64,000 nt of DNA from Xylanimonas protaetiae (GTDB lineage Bacteria; Actinomycetota; Actinomycetes; Actinomycetales; Cellulomonadaceae): the NCBI RefSeq assembly GCF_004135385.1, contig NZ_CP035493.1:3229440-3293439 (forward strand), written 5' to 3'. Of the stretch, positions 26,017 to 35,402 are shown piece after piece (positions within the stretch are counted from its first letter, which is position 1; each line of letters starts with the position of its first letter). The position numbers and the translations under genes are program-made. Below the pieces are notes generated by a model that saw only the letters and a list, made by a program, of their open reading frames with translations, was not told where the DNA came from and searched no databases.

Positions 26017-26037
26017 GCGCCGCGGCGCCACGCTCAC
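26013..26037. terminator. Hairpin spanning two convergent stop codons
   Basis: GTGAGCG (26013-26019) pairs with CGCTCAC (26031-26037) across CCGCGGCGCCA, which can itself fold. It covers the stops of the DUF2264 gene and of the convergent CHAT gene, so it may end both transcripts. Confidence 0.5.
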
Positions 26038-28337
26038 GCGAACTGCACGTTGCTCGGCCCGAAGATCGCGTACATCAGCGGGAAGTAGTTGCCCTGTCTC
26101 ACCCCCGCGTCGATGACCGTCCGCAGGGCGTCCCGCAGCGACCTCCGCTCGGAGTAGATCGCCGTGAGCAGAGCCTGCCCGACGCCGTCGGCCATGGCAG
26201 CGTGGACGCTCCAGTCGGTGCCGATGAAGGCCTGAGCCCGCCACGTCCGGGTGAAGAAGTCGACGAACGGCGCCCCGAAGATCGCGTCCGCCTGGCCGGA
26301 GGCGCAGGCGTTGAGGATGACGACCGGGTTGCTGTCGCGCGGCCTGCCCCACCACGTGCCCAGGTCCTCGAGCGTGACCCGGGATGGGTCGTCCTCCGCG
26401 ACGCCGAAGCCGAGCACGCTGTCCTCCGTGCCCGTCCCGAGCGCGGTGACGGGGTTCGCGGGCACCGCGTGGCAGAACAGGTAGAGCAGGTCGCTCGCGT
26501 CGCCGCTCTCGGCCCACGTGCGCAGGTCGTCCGGCATCGTCGCGACGTCCTGCACCGTGGACGACGACGACGCGCGGCCCCGGAGCACACCGACGAAGTC
26601 CCGCTGCTGGTCGCCGCGCGGCACGTGCTCCCCGACGACGGGCTTGAGCGCGCAGGCGGCGCCGCGATGCACGCTGCGACCGTGGGCCTGGGGCACGACG
26701 TCGCGGTAGATGTCGAAGCGCACGCCCCAGAAGCCCTGTGGGTCGACGTCGTCGGGGCCAGGGTCGTCCGGCAGCTCCTTGTCGTACAGCAGCCCCCACG
26801 GCAGCGGATAGGTGCCGGCGATGACCTGGAGCTGGCGTGGCGGCGAGCTCGCCGGGGTCTCGCGGACCACGTCGGCCAGCTCGGTGAGCTCGACCGGCGG
26901 AGCCCCCTTCGCCCAGGTCGCGAACACGCTCCGGTGGAGCCGCGACCCGATCCTCGCGAGCTCGACGGCCGACCGTCCGGCGTCGTCGCCCAGGAGCGCG
27001 AGGTCCGCACCCGCGGGGAAGCGCTGGGACAGGGCCCGCAGCCCCTGGTAGGCGTAGTGGGCGCCACCGGCGACGAAGGTCGTCAGGTCGCGCTCCCACT
27101 CCACCCGGTGCTGCAGCACGTTGCCCACGTGCAGCGACGCCGTCCGGTCGGTCAGCTCCAGGCGCAGGTCCGCACCGGTCCGGTCGGTGATCGACGTCAT
27201 CGGGATCACGACCGGTGCCTCGGTGCCGGGCGCGGCGCCCGGACCGGACCCGGCCCCGGCTCCGGCCCCGGCCCCGGCTCCGGCCCCGGCCCCGACCCCG
27301 ACGACGTCGAGGTCGACGACCTGTTCCGCGACCGACCCGCCGTCGACCAGGAGCGCCACGGTGATCCGGGCCGGTCCGGCCTCGCCCGCCGTGAACGAGA
27401 CCCGGTACGGCGGCGTCCCGTCCTCGGCGCAGTCGACCGGCGCGGAGCCGACGACGGCGTGCGTCGCACCGTCGGCGTCGGTGAACCGTCCGTTGCGCGC
27501 CCGCAGCACGAAGGCGACCTTCCGCCCGAGCACCGCCGTGGCGTCGAGGGCCTGGCTGAGCGCCGCCTCCCGAACGGCCCGTTCGAGCGCCGTCTCGAAC
27601 GGGTACGTCCCGCCGGCCGAGACCAGGTGCGGCCGGTTCCGCAGGATCCCGGCGTCCTCCGGGAACCGGACGTTCCAGAACAGCTCCCCCGACGGCGCCC
27701 CGCCCGCCTCGTCGAGCGTCGCCTCCAGCACCCGCTCGACGTCGGGCGCCGCCTCGGTCGCGGCGGCACCGCCCACCACGCTCGCCATCGCCTGCTCGAC
27801 GAGCTCGTTGAGCGTCGTCGCCGAGGTGGCCGACCCGGCACCCGTCTGGATCGCGTCGAGCAGCACGTGCGGCGTCGAGCCGTACCGGGCGAGCACCGGC
27901 GTGAGCAGGTCCGACATCCTGGCCAGGGGCTTCCTGGCGGGCCGCAGCACGTGCTCGACGACGGCCTCGATCCCCTCGGCGGCGGTCGTGGCGTAGGTGT
28001 CGGCGCCCGCGAGGATCGCCCGCAAAGGGGTCCACGAGCGCCGCCGCGCGCCCTGGACGACGATCAGGCCCGTCGCCGAACGGGCCTGGGCGATCAGCTC
28101 CTCGAGGTCGTCGGGCTCGTCGTCGTCCTGGAGCAGGAGCACGTCGTAGCGGCGCGCTCCGATCCGGGTGTACGCCTCGGCGCGCGTGCCGACGACGTCG
28201 ACGGTGACGTTGGCGAGCGAGCCCAGGTCCACGATCCCGCCGGTCTCCAGGCCGGGCGTGGTGCCGGCACGGTCGGTGACGGACAGGATCGAGAACGCCT
28301 CGTCCCCGAGGGCGCTCTGCAGGGCGTCGAGATCCAT
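26034..28337 (-). CDS. CHAT-domain (caspase-like) protease with receiver-like N-terminus
   Basis: 767 residues. Residues about 14-132 resemble a receiver fold (RYDVLLLQDDDEPDDLEELI, TGLIVVQGARRRSW, ILAGADTYATTAAEGIEAVV). A middle beta-rich region follows, then an Ala-Gly repeat linker (about 350-372). The C-terminal 300 residues are a CHAT domain: LPWGLLYDKELPDDP near 520, the catalytic His in LLYLFCHAVPAN (H623) and the catalytic Cys in VVILNACASGQAD (C678), with AQAFIGTDWSVHAAMAD after it. CHAT proteases act in prokaryotic immunity and cell-death modules. It is the second gene of a pair, 19 bp after the 246-residue protein, which is the obvious substrate candidate. Confidence 0.85.
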   Translation of the reverse strand: MDLDALQSALGDEAFSILSVTDRAGTTPGLETGGIVDLGSLANVTVDVVGTRAEAYTRIGARRYDVLLLQDDDEPDDLEELIAQARSATGLIVVQGARRRSWTPLRAILAGADTYATTAAEGIEAVVEHVLRPARKPLARMSDLLTPVLARYGSTPHVLLDAIQTGAGSATSATTLNELVEQAMASVVGGAAATEAAPDVERVLEATLDEAGGAPSGELFWNVRFPEDAGILRNRPHLVSAGGTYPFETALERAVREAALSQALDATAVLGRKVAFVLRARNGRFTDADGATHAVVGSAPVDCAEDGTPPYRVSFTAGEAGPARITVALLVDGGSVAEQVVDLDVVGVGAGAGAGAGAGAGAGSGPGAAPGTEAPVVIPMTSITDRTGADLRLELTDRTASLHVGNVLQHRVEWERDLTTFVAGGAHYAYQGLRALSQRFPAGADLALLGDDAGRSAVELARIGSRLHRSVFATWAKGAPPVELTELADVVRETPASSPPRQLQVIAGTYPLPWGLLYDKELPDDPGPDDVDPQGFWGVRFDIYRDVVPQAHGRSVHRGAACALKPVVGEHVPRGDQQRDFVGVLRGRASSSSTVQDVATMPDDLRTWAESGDASDLLYLFCHAVPANPVTALGTGTEDSVLGFGVAEDDPSRVTLEDLGTWWGRPRDSNPVVILNACASGQADAIFGAPFVDFFTRTWRAQAFIGTDWSVHAAMADGVGQALLTAIYSERRSLRDALRTVIDAGVRQGNYFPLMYAIFGPSNVQFA

Positions 28338-28356
28338 CGCGGGCTCCGGCGGCAGG

Positions 28357-29097
28357 TCACTCGAACGGGTCGTCGGTGAACACGTCGGCCAGGTCCTCGG
28401 GCCCGAGGATCTCCGTGGTGAGGCGCCCGAACAGTCCCCTTCTCACCTTGACGCAGTGGAACAGCGGCGTGCCCTTCGCGCAGAGCGACGTGTACCCGCT
28501 GCCTCTCCAGTTCGAGGCGCTCCACCCCAGCCTCGCGTCCGCGATGGCGACGTCCTTGAGGGGCTCGGGCAGGTCGGTGTTCGCCTTCAGGTCGACGGAC
28601 GACCCGCTCTCGCGGCTGACGACGAGGGTCGCGGACTCGGCCTCGATCACCTCGACGACCAGGATCCACCTCTCGTTCCACCCGCCGGTCCGGGCGAGCT
28701 CCTTGATCCGCCGCTGCACCGGCGGGATCTCGCGGACGCGGGTGCGCGTCGCCCCCTCGTAGGCGAGGGCGAACCCGCTCTCGCGCGTGAAGGTCAACGA
28801 CGCCGTCGCCTGCACGCTCACGCCGGGCGCGGCGGGTATGGCGGCCTTGGCACCGGCCCCGACGTCGGTGACGCGCCTGCAGCCGTCGTAGTACGTCTCC
28901 GACCCGGGGACCGGCTCGCTCTCGACCGGCACGGCGTCCCGCCACCCCGGCCAGTCGAGCACGTTCCCGAGCTTGACCAGCACGCCCTCGTCGTTCTGGT
29001 CGAAGTAGTCCCCCACGTGCACCGGGACGATCTGGGGGTACGCGCCGAGGAAGCCCGTGGCTCCCCGGACCAGCCTGCTGAAGTCCCTCGCCGACAT
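28357..29097 (-). CDS. CHAT-linked protein, possibly gasdermin-like pore former
   Basis: 246 residues, no signal peptide, mixed alpha/beta. Pattern by eye: amphipathic N-terminal helix then IVPVHVGDYF; VLVKLGNVLDW near 45; a Gly/Ala-rich strand pair (VGAGAKAAIPAAPGVSVQA and ASLTFTRESGFALAYEGA); a helix with PPVQRRIKELAR; then a long strand ERWILVVEVIEAESATLVVS. The order of strand, LGxVL, hairpin-forming strands, helix and VVxxI-type strand recalls gasdermin N-domains, and bacterial gasdermins of about this size sit beside proteases. This is a structural guess, not a homology call. A ribosome-binding site GGGAG precedes the ATG. The C-terminal 20-30 residues (DLADVFTDDPFE) could be the cleavable tail. 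Confidence 0.55.
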   Translation of the reverse strand: MSARDFSRLVRGATGFLGAYPQIVPVHVGDYFDQNDEGVLVKLGNVLDWPGWRDAVPVESEPVPGSETYYDGCRRVTDVGAGAKAAIPAAPGVSVQATASLTFTRESGFALAYEGATRTRVREIPPVQRRIKELARTGGWNERWILVVEVIEAESATLVVSRESGSSVDLKANTDLPEPLKDVAIADARLGWSASNWRGSGYTSLCAKGTPLFHCVKVRRGLFGRLTTEILGPEDLADVFTDDPFE

Positions 29098-29361
29098 CGC
29101 CGACTCCCGTCTGGACGAGACGCCACGCTGCGTGTGCGTCGCAGTGCTCTCAGCATGGGTCGGCCCACGGCATCGCGCCCGGTCGGCAGCGGGTGATTGT
29201 GCGGCGGCTGAGCGGCTCGAAGGGTTTCGGAAAGTCGTTGTGGACGACTACCTCGCACGCCTCGTCGACGAGCCGCGATGCCGGCGCGGGCGAGCGCCGC
29301 GGCGGACGGTGCGACACCGTCCTCGGAACGCGGATCGATCGCACGCGAGCCGTCGATGTGC

Positions 29362-32300
29362 TCAGTCGCTCCCGGCCTCCGCTCGGCTCGCGACGAGCTC
29401 GGCGTCCCGGAAGACGCGGTCGGCCGCCTTCCTGCCCAGGTCGAGCAGGGCGACGATCTCCGCCTTGCCCATGCTGGTGGTCGCTCGGAGCTCCGCGGCC
29501 CGGCGCGCGAGCGCGAGCCGCTCGGGCTGCCCCTCGGGCGACTCGTAGAACCGCGCGTCGGAGAGCAAGTCGCTGACGGTGGACGGCGACTTGCCGAGCA
29601 CCGCAGCGATGTCATCGAGCGTGCGCCCGTCGCGCTGGAGCGCGAGGGCCTCGGCCGCCTCGACGGCGCGAGGTCGGCGGGCCCGCGCAGGCATTGTTGC
29701 CGCTCGGACGATCGGTTCCGTCGGGGGCACCGGGTCGGTGGCGCCGTCGAAGGCCGTGGGCTGCGGGGGACGCGTTCGCGTGGGTGGCGGCACCACGGGT
29801 GGGTCGCCGGGGACCGCTGCGAGGAAGTCGGCGACCGAGATCACCGGCTTGCCGTACTCGGCTGCCTTGCGTGCCTTGCCGGACTGGGTGCCGAGCTCGG
29901 CGACGACGAGGAGGTCGCACCGCGTCTTGGTGACGTTGTTCACCGGAGCGAGTCCGATGCGTTCGGCGTGCTCGTTCATCTCCGCGCGTGAGAGCGGGGA
30001 ACCGTCGGGGCCGATGGCGTCGCCCGTGAAGCAGACGCGCGCACCGCGATACACCGCCGATGCGGCATCGGCACCGCCCGCCCACGCGAGCTCGGCGCCG
30101 AGGTCCGTCCCGAGCATCGGCATGAGCAGGCTCAGCCGCTCGACGAGGGTGGGCGACAGCCCCGCGGACTTCTGCGCCACGGACGTGAGCCGGGCCGTGA
30201 CGACCTGCCGGATCATCTCGTTGCCCGCCGCCGACTCCGGTGGAGCGGGGACGCCGTGGAGGATGGCGTCGCTGACGGTGCGGCTCGCGCTGATGAGCGA
30301 CGCCAGCGCCGGCCCGGCGTCGGGCACGGTCACCGTGTCCCGCGTCAGGACGTACGACGCCTGGTCCTCAGCGTTCGCCGGTTCGAAGGCAGCCCCGCCC
30401 TCCCCGCCGTCACGGCGGAAGATGGCCAGGGCGGCCCGCGCGCGGCGCAGCGCCGACGGCGCGGCGAGCTCCGCCGCCTCGTCACCCTTGGCGTGGCTGG
30501 GGTCGACGACAACACCGGGCGGGAACGGACGGACGACCCCGAGCCGCTTGAGCTCCCAGTCGACGTAGCCGAGCGTGCGGTCGACGTCGACGCCCACCGC
30601 CACGGCGCCGTCGAGGAGCCTGGCCAGGACCGACCACGCCTGGGCGAGGTTCGGCGCCAGGGTGATGTCGTCGACCCCGAGGTCGAAGGCCTCCCGCGCT
30701 CCGGTCAGGTCCCGCTCGGGGTTGACGAGCGTCGAGAACTCGGTCCCGTCGTCGAAGGCGAGTGCGATCTCGACCGGCCTCGGCTTCGAGCGGACGTCGT
30801 CGGCTCCGACGAGCAGGGCAGCGACCGCCACGTGGCCGCGCGCCTGCGCCCCCGAGGCCGCCGCGAGGAAGCGGACGACCCGCCGGTCGGTCTGGAGGTG
30901 GCGGGCCTCCACCGGGCGATGGAGCACCAGACCCTGCATCGAGGTGCACCGGCTCAGCGCGACGTACGCCTGCCCGAACGCGAAGGTGCCCCCGGACAGG
31001 TCGACGACCAGCCGGTCAAGCGTGAGTCCCTGGCACTTGTGGATCGTGACGGCCCAGGCGAGCTTGAACGGCAGCTGCGTGTACCCGCCGACCACCTCGC
31101 GCGACATCGCACCGTCGACGAAACGCGGCTCCGTCACCTCCCACGTGTGCGCGGTGACCTCGACGACGTCGCCGCCGTTGAGACGCACGACGACGGCGTC
31201 CCCGTCGACCTTCTCGACGCGCCCGATCGTGCCGTTGACCCAGCGGTCGGCCGTGTCGTTGTTGAGCAGCATGATCTGCGCCCCGACCTTGAACACCACC
31301 ACGTCCTCGACGGGGCTGTCGAAGTTCGAGGTGTCACCCCACGTCGTCGCCGCGCGGTGGAACGCTTCTCCAGGCAGGCGCTCGAGTGCGGCGCGGTTGC
31401 GGGACGTCACGATGGAGTTCGTCGGGGCGACCGTCAGCCAGAACTCGTCGGCCGGCGGCTCGAACGCGCCGTCGGCGCGGGTGTTGAGGTCGGCCCGCAT
31501 CTCGTCGGCGAGCAGCCCCTCGCGGACCGCGTTGAGCAGGCCGGTCAGGCGATCGTCGCCGAGCTGGCGGAACACCTTGGTGAGCGCCACCGTCGGGAAC
31601 CGATCACGCGAGAAGGCGCGCGCGGAGAAGAAGTACTCCGTCTCGTACCGCGACGCGAGCCACGCCTTCTCCCGCTCAGGCACGACGGGCGGCAGCTGGA
31701 ACAGGTCGCCCACGAGCACGACCTGCACGCCTCCGAACGGCTTGCCCGGGTGCGGCCCATAGCGGCGCAGCGCGACCTCGATCTGGTCGAGCAGGTCCGC
31801 CCGCACCATCGACGCCTCGTCGATGATCAGGGTGTCCATCCCCCGGATCTCGCGCGCGAACCTCCTCGGCCGGTAGTCGCCCGTCTCGACGTCGTCGAGC
31901 GTGGTGCTCGCCCCGAACGAGAACAGGCGGTGGAGGGTCAGGCCGTCGACGTTCAGCGCGGCGATCCCCGTGGGGGCCGCGACGACGACGCGACGCCGGG
32001 TCGACTCCATGAAGTGCCGGATCAGCGTCGACTTGCCCGTCCCCGCCTTCCCTGTCAGGAACATCGAACCGCCCGAGGCGAGGATCCCCAGCGCTGCCTC
32101 GAACTCCTCGGTCAGCTCGATGCGCTTCGCCGGGGACACTGACACCACCGCGTCGTCTGCCGTCGGCGGAGGCGAAGCCTGCGCGACGACGTCGATGACG
32201 TTGCCAGGCAGAAGCTCGACGACGTCGCGCACGGGTCCGTCATATCCATGGCGCCCGAAGCCCACGACGACGACCGCACGTCCGGCATCATCGATGCCGA

Positions 32301-32772
32301 CGTCACCCACCCGCGGCCGCGTCGCCGGTCGCCACGCGAACGCGTACCCCCGCCGGTCGTCCTGCGGCGCAAGATCGACGACCCACGCGGGGAGGTCGGC
32401 TGCGGGGACCGGGTACGACGACGTCGCGGCGAGGTACTCCACCTGGACGACGACAGGCTCGGAGACGCTCGGTGCCGAGCCGACGCGTGTGCGCGCGGCT
32501 TCGACGGTGCGAAGGAGTGCCTCTGCGGCTCCGGTCTGCTTCCTGCGGAAGTGAAGCTGCACCGCGGGACCGTCCCGCTCGATGGTGATCACGCCGTTGA
32601 CCAGGCGCGTCGCCGCCTTGAAGCGCACCTGGCCGATCCGGTCGAGCGGGATCACGACCTCACGTGCACCGAGCGCACCACGACCGAGCACGTTGGTCGC
32701 GCTGACCGCCACCGAGCCCTCGTCGACGGACACCCGCACGCAGTACAGGTCGAAGATGCTGGACTCCGTCAA
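29362..32772 (-). CDS. PIF1-type helicase fused to degenerate exonuclease, BRCT and HTH segments
   Basis: 1136 residues from a TTG start with an AGGGAG ribosome-binding site. Residues 1-200 are an uncharacterised beta-rich N-region. The superfamily 1 PIF1/RecD-like core runs from about 225 to 640: Walker A FLTGKAGTGKST (K247), Walker B IIDEASMV (D318-E319), GVQVVLVGDLFQLPPV, LTKVFRQ, and motif VI region AWAVTIHKCQGLTLD...YVALSRC. Residues about 670-760 look like a DEDD exonuclease (FSTLVNPERDLTGAREAFDL) lacking the acidic residues. A BRCT domain lies at about 908-985 (GARVCFTGDAIG, NNVTKTRCDLLVVAELG). The C-terminal 100 residues hold an HTH (TLDDIAAVLGKSPSTVSDLL). Probable DNA repair or defence helicase. 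Confidence 0.85.
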   Translation of the reverse strand: MTESSIFDLYCVRVSVDEGSVAVSATNVLGRGALGAREVVIPLDRIGQVRFKAATRLVNGVITIERDGPAVQLHFRRKQTGAAEALLRTVEAARTRVGSAPSVSEPVVVQVEYLAATSSYPVPAADLPAWVVDLAPQDDRRGYAFAWRPATRPRVGDVGIDDAGRAVVVVGFGRHGYDGPVRDVVELLPGNVIDVVAQASPPPTADDAVVSVSPAKRIELTEEFEAALGILASGGSMFLTGKAGTGKSTLIRHFMESTRRRVVVAAPTGIAALNVDGLTLHRLFSFGASTTLDDVETGDYRPRRFAREIRGMDTLIIDEASMVRADLLDQIEVALRRYGPHPGKPFGGVQVVLVGDLFQLPPVVPEREKAWLASRYETEYFFSARAFSRDRFPTVALTKVFRQLGDDRLTGLLNAVREGLLADEMRADLNTRADGAFEPPADEFWLTVAPTNSIVTSRNRAALERLPGEAFHRAATTWGDTSNFDSPVEDVVVFKVGAQIMLLNNDTADRWVNGTIGRVEKVDGDAVVVRLNGGDVVEVTAHTWEVTEPRFVDGAMSREVVGGYTQLPFKLAWAVTIHKCQGLTLDRLVVDLSGGTFAFGQAYVALSRCTSMQGLVLHRPVEARHLQTDRRVVRFLAAASGAQARGHVAVAALLVGADDVRSKPRPVEIALAFDDGTEFSTLVNPERDLTGAREAFDLGVDDITLAPNLAQAWSVLARLLDGAVAVGVDVDRTLGYVDWELKRLGVVRPFPPGVVVDPSHAKGDEAAELAAPSALRRARAALAIFRRDGGEGGAAFEPANAEDQASYVLTRDTVTVPDAGPALASLISASRTVSDAILHGVPAPPESAAGNEMIRQVVTARLTSVAQKSAGLSPTLVERLSLLMPMLGTDLGAELAWAGGADAASAVYRGARVCFTGDAIGPDGSPLSRAEMNEHAERIGLAPVNNVTKTRCDLLVVAELGTQSGKARKAAEYGKPVISVADFLAAVPGDPPVVPPPTRTRPPQPTAFDGATDPVPPTEPIVRAATMPARARRPRAVEAAEALALQRDGRTLDDIAAVLGKSPSTVSDLLSDARFYESPEGQPERLALARRAAELRATTSMGKAEIVALLDLGRKAADRVFRDAELVASRAEAGSD

Positions 32773-33335
32773 CGCTCGTCTCCCTTGCTGTGCAGTCTGG
32801 CCGACGCCGAACGCGCGCCCTCGCCAACGTCGATCTGGCCGATGACGACAGCCGTGACCCGGGCCGCGTGGCGCCCCCAGATCAGGTCCTCGAACAGGTC
32901 GCCCATTCCCCGCCCTGTCCACATGGTCCGTCGACGGTCCGCGCCGACGAACCCCCTGCATCACCGGGATGATCCGGTCGGCGGCGTCGAGCTGGCGCGG
33001 GCGCGCCTCGAAGCCGAGTTGCCTGAGCACGTCGGCGGGACGAAACCTACCCGGCCCACGGCGCTCGGAGCCCGCAGAGGCGGATTGCGTCGCCCCGTAC
33101 GGCGACCGCCACCATGTGCCAACCGCCGCGCCGTCGCCGACCTGACCCCGTACACGGAAGTGCCCGCTGCTCAACGACGGGACCGCTCCAGCATCGCCGA
33201 CGACGGCACGTTCGTCCTGCCTGACCTGCACGGCTCCAGCTCGGACCCGTGCTCGCCCGCGGGCCCGTATCAAGAGCGCGCCCCCCACGCTCCCTCGGAC
33301 CAGAGAAAGTCCTCCGAGCCACACCGAGGTGCGCC
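32773..33335. other. 563-bp gap between divergent helicase and subtilase genes; no gene seen
   Basis: Only shadow frames with Arg/Pro-rich translations cross this stretch. It must carry the two divergent promoters. I see no clear sigma-70 pair, palindrome or RNA gene; a CCTCGG/CCGAGG-type inverted repeat near 33294-33329 (CCCTCGG...CCGAG) sits just before the subtilase start and might be regulatory. Confidence 0.4.
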
Positions 33336-35111
33336 ATGCCGGTCAAGGTCCCTCCCGCACCGTCGACGCAAGACGGCGCCACGTTGCCCGCCGCGTTCCG
33401 GGGCGAGGCCGAGCTCATCGTCGTGTCGACGCCGGCCGCCGGGCTGCGCGCCACCCTCGAGGGCCTGCAGTCGGTGCGGCGGGCACCGGTGGCCCCGCTG
33501 ACCACGCTGCTCGGGGAGTCGGCGGCGGAGCTGCGCCCGGTGTTCGGCCTCGAGGAGGTGGCCGCCGCCAAGGCGCGCAGGGCCACCGAGGTCAGCGGCA
33601 TCGAGGTGCCCGACCTGTCGCTGTTCTACCGCGTCCAGCTCCCGGACGGGACCCCGGCCGAGGCGCGGGACAGGGTGTTCGCCAGGCTGCTCGACCGGCT
33701 CGCCGGCGAGAAGGCGATCGACGGCGTGTACGTCAAGCCGCCGACCATCCCGCCCCTGTGGCGCCTCGACTACGCCGTCGACGTCGACAACCTCAAGCTG
33801 TTCGACGTCTTCGAGAGGTTCACCTCACGGCAGGGGTACCTCGACCCCGCCCCCGGCGGCGTCGACGCCCGCTGGGCATGGACGCAGACGGGCGGCCGCG
33901 GCGACGGCGTGCAGATCATCGACATCGAGGGCAACTGGCGGTTCACTCACGAGGACCTCACTGCCAACCAGGGCGGCGTCGTCGCCGGCACCCGGCTCGA
34001 CGACGTGATCGACTGGCGCAACCACGGCACCGCGGTGCTCGGGGAGATCAGCGGCGACCAGAACCTGTTCGGCATCACCGGCATCGCCCCGAACGCGAAC
34101 ATCCGGACGATCTCACACGGCGGGATCGGGTCGTCGTCGGCCATCCGACAGTCCGCCGACCTGCTCTCACCTGGTGACCTCATCCTCCTTGAGATGCACC
34201 GCCCCGGGCCGCTGCACGACTTCGCGTCGCGCAACGACCAGGACGGCTACATCGCCGTCGAGTGGTGGGAGGACGACTTCGCGGCAATCCGATACGCGGT
34301 CGCGCGGGGCATCGTCGTCGTCGAAGCCGCCGGGAACGGGGCACAGGACCTGGACGGCAGGCTGTACGAGACGCGACCCTCGGGCTTCCCGTCCGGCTGG
34401 ACCAACCCGTTCCGGCGGGCGAACCGGGACTCGGGCGCGATCGTCGTGGGTGCGGGTGCGCCACCGGTCGGGACGCACGGGTTCACCTGGGGAAACGACC
34501 GCTCCCGGTTGGGGTTCTCCAACTGGGGTGCGCTCGTCGACGCCCAGGGCTGGGGCGGTGGCGTCACGACCACCGGGTACGGCGACCTGCAGGGCGGCAC
34601 AGACGAGGACCGGTGGTACACCGACGACTTCGGAGGGACGTCCAGCGCCTCCCCGATCGTCACGGGCGCGCTCGCCGCGACACAGGGCGTCCTCAAGGCG
34701 CGCGGCCGGATCCCGCTGTCCCCGGCACGGGCGCGTGCGTTGCTGCGGTCCACCGGGTCGGCGCAGCAGGACGAGCCGAGCCGCCCCGCCACCCAGAGGA
34801 TCGGCAACCTTCCCGACCTCCGCTCGCTCGTCCCGGAGGCGCTGCGGACCGTCAACCACACGGGCACCCAGTTCACCGGCTCGCTCGCGGCCGGCCAGAC
34901 GGCCCGCTGGTTCACCTTCGGCTGGCCGGCCCACTGGCACGTCTACTGGACGGTGGTCCCCACCATCCCGCGCAACGGCGTCCGGCAGCTGCGGTGGAAG
35001 GTCCAGGTGGAGCGCGCCTCGGACGCGACGATCACCTACTGGATCGAGATCACGAACCTCACGTCCGCGTCCATCGACGTCGAAGCCCGCTTCGCGGTGC
35101 TCGGCCAGTAG
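33336..35111 (+). CDS. S8 subtilase without signal peptide, with FGWP-type C-terminal domain
   Basis: 591 residues. The N-terminal 150 form a propeptide-like alpha/beta region. The catalytic domain has Asp196 (VQIIDIEGNW), His230 (WRNHGTAVLGEISG), the oxyanion Asn334 (VEAAGNGAQD) and Ser436 (GGTSSASPIVTGALA), a complete subtilase set. After it comes an 85-residue beta-rich domain (TGTQFTGSLAAGQTARWFTF, GWP, VERASDATITYWIEITN). No N-terminal signal is seen, so an intracellular protease is inferred. It starts a three-gene plus-strand run with two small genes downstream. Confidence 0.88.
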   Translation: MPVKVPPAPSTQDGATLPAAFRGEAELIVVSTPAAGLRATLEGLQSVRRAPVAPLTTLLGESAAELRPVFGLEEVAAAKARRATEVSGIEVPDLSLFYRVQLPDGTPAEARDRVFARLLDRLAGEKAIDGVYVKPPTIPPLWRLDYAVDVDNLKLFDVFERFTSRQGYLDPAPGGVDARWAWTQTGGRGDGVQIIDIEGNWRFTHEDLTANQGGVVAGTRLDDVIDWRNHGTAVLGEISGDQNLFGITGIAPNANIRTISHGGIGSSSAIRQSADLLSPGDLILLEMHRPGPLHDFASRNDQDGYIAVEWWEDDFAAIRYAVARGIVVVEAAGNGAQDLDGRLYETRPSGFPSGWTNPFRRANRDSGAIVVGAGAPPVGTHGFTWGNDRSRLGFSNWGALVDAQGWGGGVTTTGYGDLQGGTDEDRWYTDDFGGTSSASPIVTGALAATQGVLKARGRIPLSPARARALLRSTGSAQQDEPSRPATQRIGNLPDLRSLVPEALRTVNHTGTQFTGSLAAGQTARWFTFGWPAHWHVYWTVVPTIPRNGVRQLRWKVQVERASDATITYWIEITNLTSASIDVEARFAVLGQ

Positions 35112-35137
35112 CCCGGCTCCATCAAGGAGGAACGACC

Positions 35138-35392
35138 ATGCACGTCGGAGTTCAGTTCACCGGCACCTTGCCCGCCAACGCGACCCAGCGCTGGTTCACC
35201 TTCGGCTGGCCCCAGCAGTCGCACGTCATCTGGAACGTCGTGTCCACGACCCCGCGAACCGGGGTCCGCCAGATCGAGTGGGACGTCGAGGTGGAGCGCG
35301 CGTCGGCCACCGCGATCACCTACTGGATCGTGATCCGGAACCTCTCCAACCAAGCCGTCAACATCGAGGCGCGCTACGCGGTCCTCAACTAA
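35138..35392 (+). CDS. Free-standing copy of the subtilase C-terminal domain
   Basis: 84 residues with a strong AAGGAGG site and no signal peptide. The whole protein aligns without gaps to the last 85 residues of the subtilase 26 bp upstream: shared QFTG, RWFTFGWP, GVRQ, VERAS, ITYWI, EARxAVL, roughly 60% identical by eye. I do not recognise the domain family. It probably arose by duplication. It may act as a competitor, inhibitor or target-binding partner of the protease (inference). Confidence 0.75.
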   Translation: MHVGVQFTGTLPANATQRWFTFGWPQQSHVIWNVVSTTPRTGVRQIEWDVEVERASATAITYWIVIRNLSNQAVNIEARYAVLN

Positions 35393-35402
35393 GGAGCACG
35401 CC

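Noticed and set aside
27240-27305. GGCCCCGGCTCC-type short tandem repeats, considered as a CRISPR or satellite
   Set aside because: They encode the Ala-Gly hinge of the CHAT protein; units are 6-12 bp, without spacers.
32248-33501. Open frame between helicase and subtilase
   Set aside because: Composition is that of antisense shadow; it overlaps the helicase N-terminus and the subtilase start.
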